Shown here: in pieces, positions 6,071 through 6,108 of the stretch
How the letters are laid out: each line of letters opens with the position of its first letter
Position numbering within the stretch: position 1 is the stretch's first letter
Source of the DNA: an uncultured Sphingomonadales bacterium
GTDB taxonomy: Bacteria > Pseudomonadota > Alphaproteobacteria > Sphingomonadales > Sphingomonadaceae
Direction of reading: 5' to 3'
Length of the DNA stretch: 6,108 nt
Assembly (NCBI GenBank): GCA_903868655.1
Contig: CAIPWG010000245.1
Span: 1-6,108, forward strand
Made by a program: the position numbers and the translations under genes
The notes under the pieces: model-generated
Told to the model about the DNA's origin: nothing
What the model saw: only the letters and a program-made list of their open reading frames with translations
The model's database searches: none

Positions 6071-6108
6071 TGGTGCACCCGGAACGATTCGAACGTCCGA
6101 CCCTCAGA
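6071..6108 (-). tRNA. Second tRNA-Arg, 3' part only, cut by the window end
   Basis: The 38 bases from 6071 are identical to 5924-5961, the 3' end of the complete tRNA-Arg(ACG). They cover the encoded CCA, acceptor strand, full T-arm, variable loop and the 3' strand of the anticodon stem. The window ends before the anticodon, so isotype Arg is inferred from identity with the first copy. The likely meaning is a tandem duplicate; a 3' fragment left by integration cannot be excluded. Confidence 0.85.

Noticed and set aside
5545..6078. Minus-strand 177-codon ORF upstream of and overlapping the pdhA 5' end
   Set aside because: It contains VAQLDRASDYESEG, the well-known spurious translation of a tRNA-Arg gene, and then runs in the wrong frame through the intergenic region and pdhA.
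1..6108. Search for mobile elements, CRISPR arrays, toxin-antitoxin or defence genes
   Set aside because: No transposase or integrase motifs, no regularly spaced repeats beyond the short A-rich block, and every substantial real ORF is a housekeeping or small accessory gene.

Overview
The window looks like ordinary chromosome from an alphaproteobacterium, most likely of the order Sphingomonadales. The evidence is a pyruvate dehydrogenase E1-beta subunit with a fused N-terminal lipoyl domain, an E1 pair without an adjacent E2 gene (the Zymomonas-type split), a folate-dependent TrmFO in place of TrmA, and a short squalene/phytoene-synthase-like protein with the N-terminal style seen in sphingomonads. 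The genus cannot be read from the sequence.

Layout from left to right. A minus-strand YhhN-family membrane protein (63-701) is divergent from trmFO on the plus strand (746-2056), with 44 bp between their preferred start codons. trmFO runs into a convergent minus-strand gene for a membrane-anchored EF-hand protein (2061-2534), with 4 bp between the stop codons. Further right everything is on the minus strand, read from right to left: a truncated tRNA-Arg copy at the window edge, a complete tRNA-Arg(ACG) (5924-6000), about 275 bp of intergenic DNA with an A-rich repeat and a possible promoter, pdhA (4500-5648), pdhB (3152-4498), a short phytoene/squalene-synthase-like gene (2599-3087 or longer), and then the EF-hand gene.

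Function. PdhA and PdhB together form the heterotetrameric E1 of the pyruvate dehydrogenase complex, which feeds acetyl-CoA from pyruvate. Their genes are 1 bp apart and are almost certainly co-translated. The downstream phytoene-synthase-like and EF-hand genes lie on the same strand, but hairpins separate them, so it is open whether they belong to the operon. TrmFO makes m5U54 in the tRNA T-loop, a position present in the tRNA-Arg of this window. YhhN is probably a membrane lysoplasmalogenase-type enzyme.

I found no mobile element, CRISPR array, toxin-antitoxin pair or defence system. The points most worth a second look are the missing canonical start of the phytoene-synthase-like gene, the strong hairpin just after pdhB, the periodic A-rich block upstream of pdhA, and the small EF-hand protein of unknown role.
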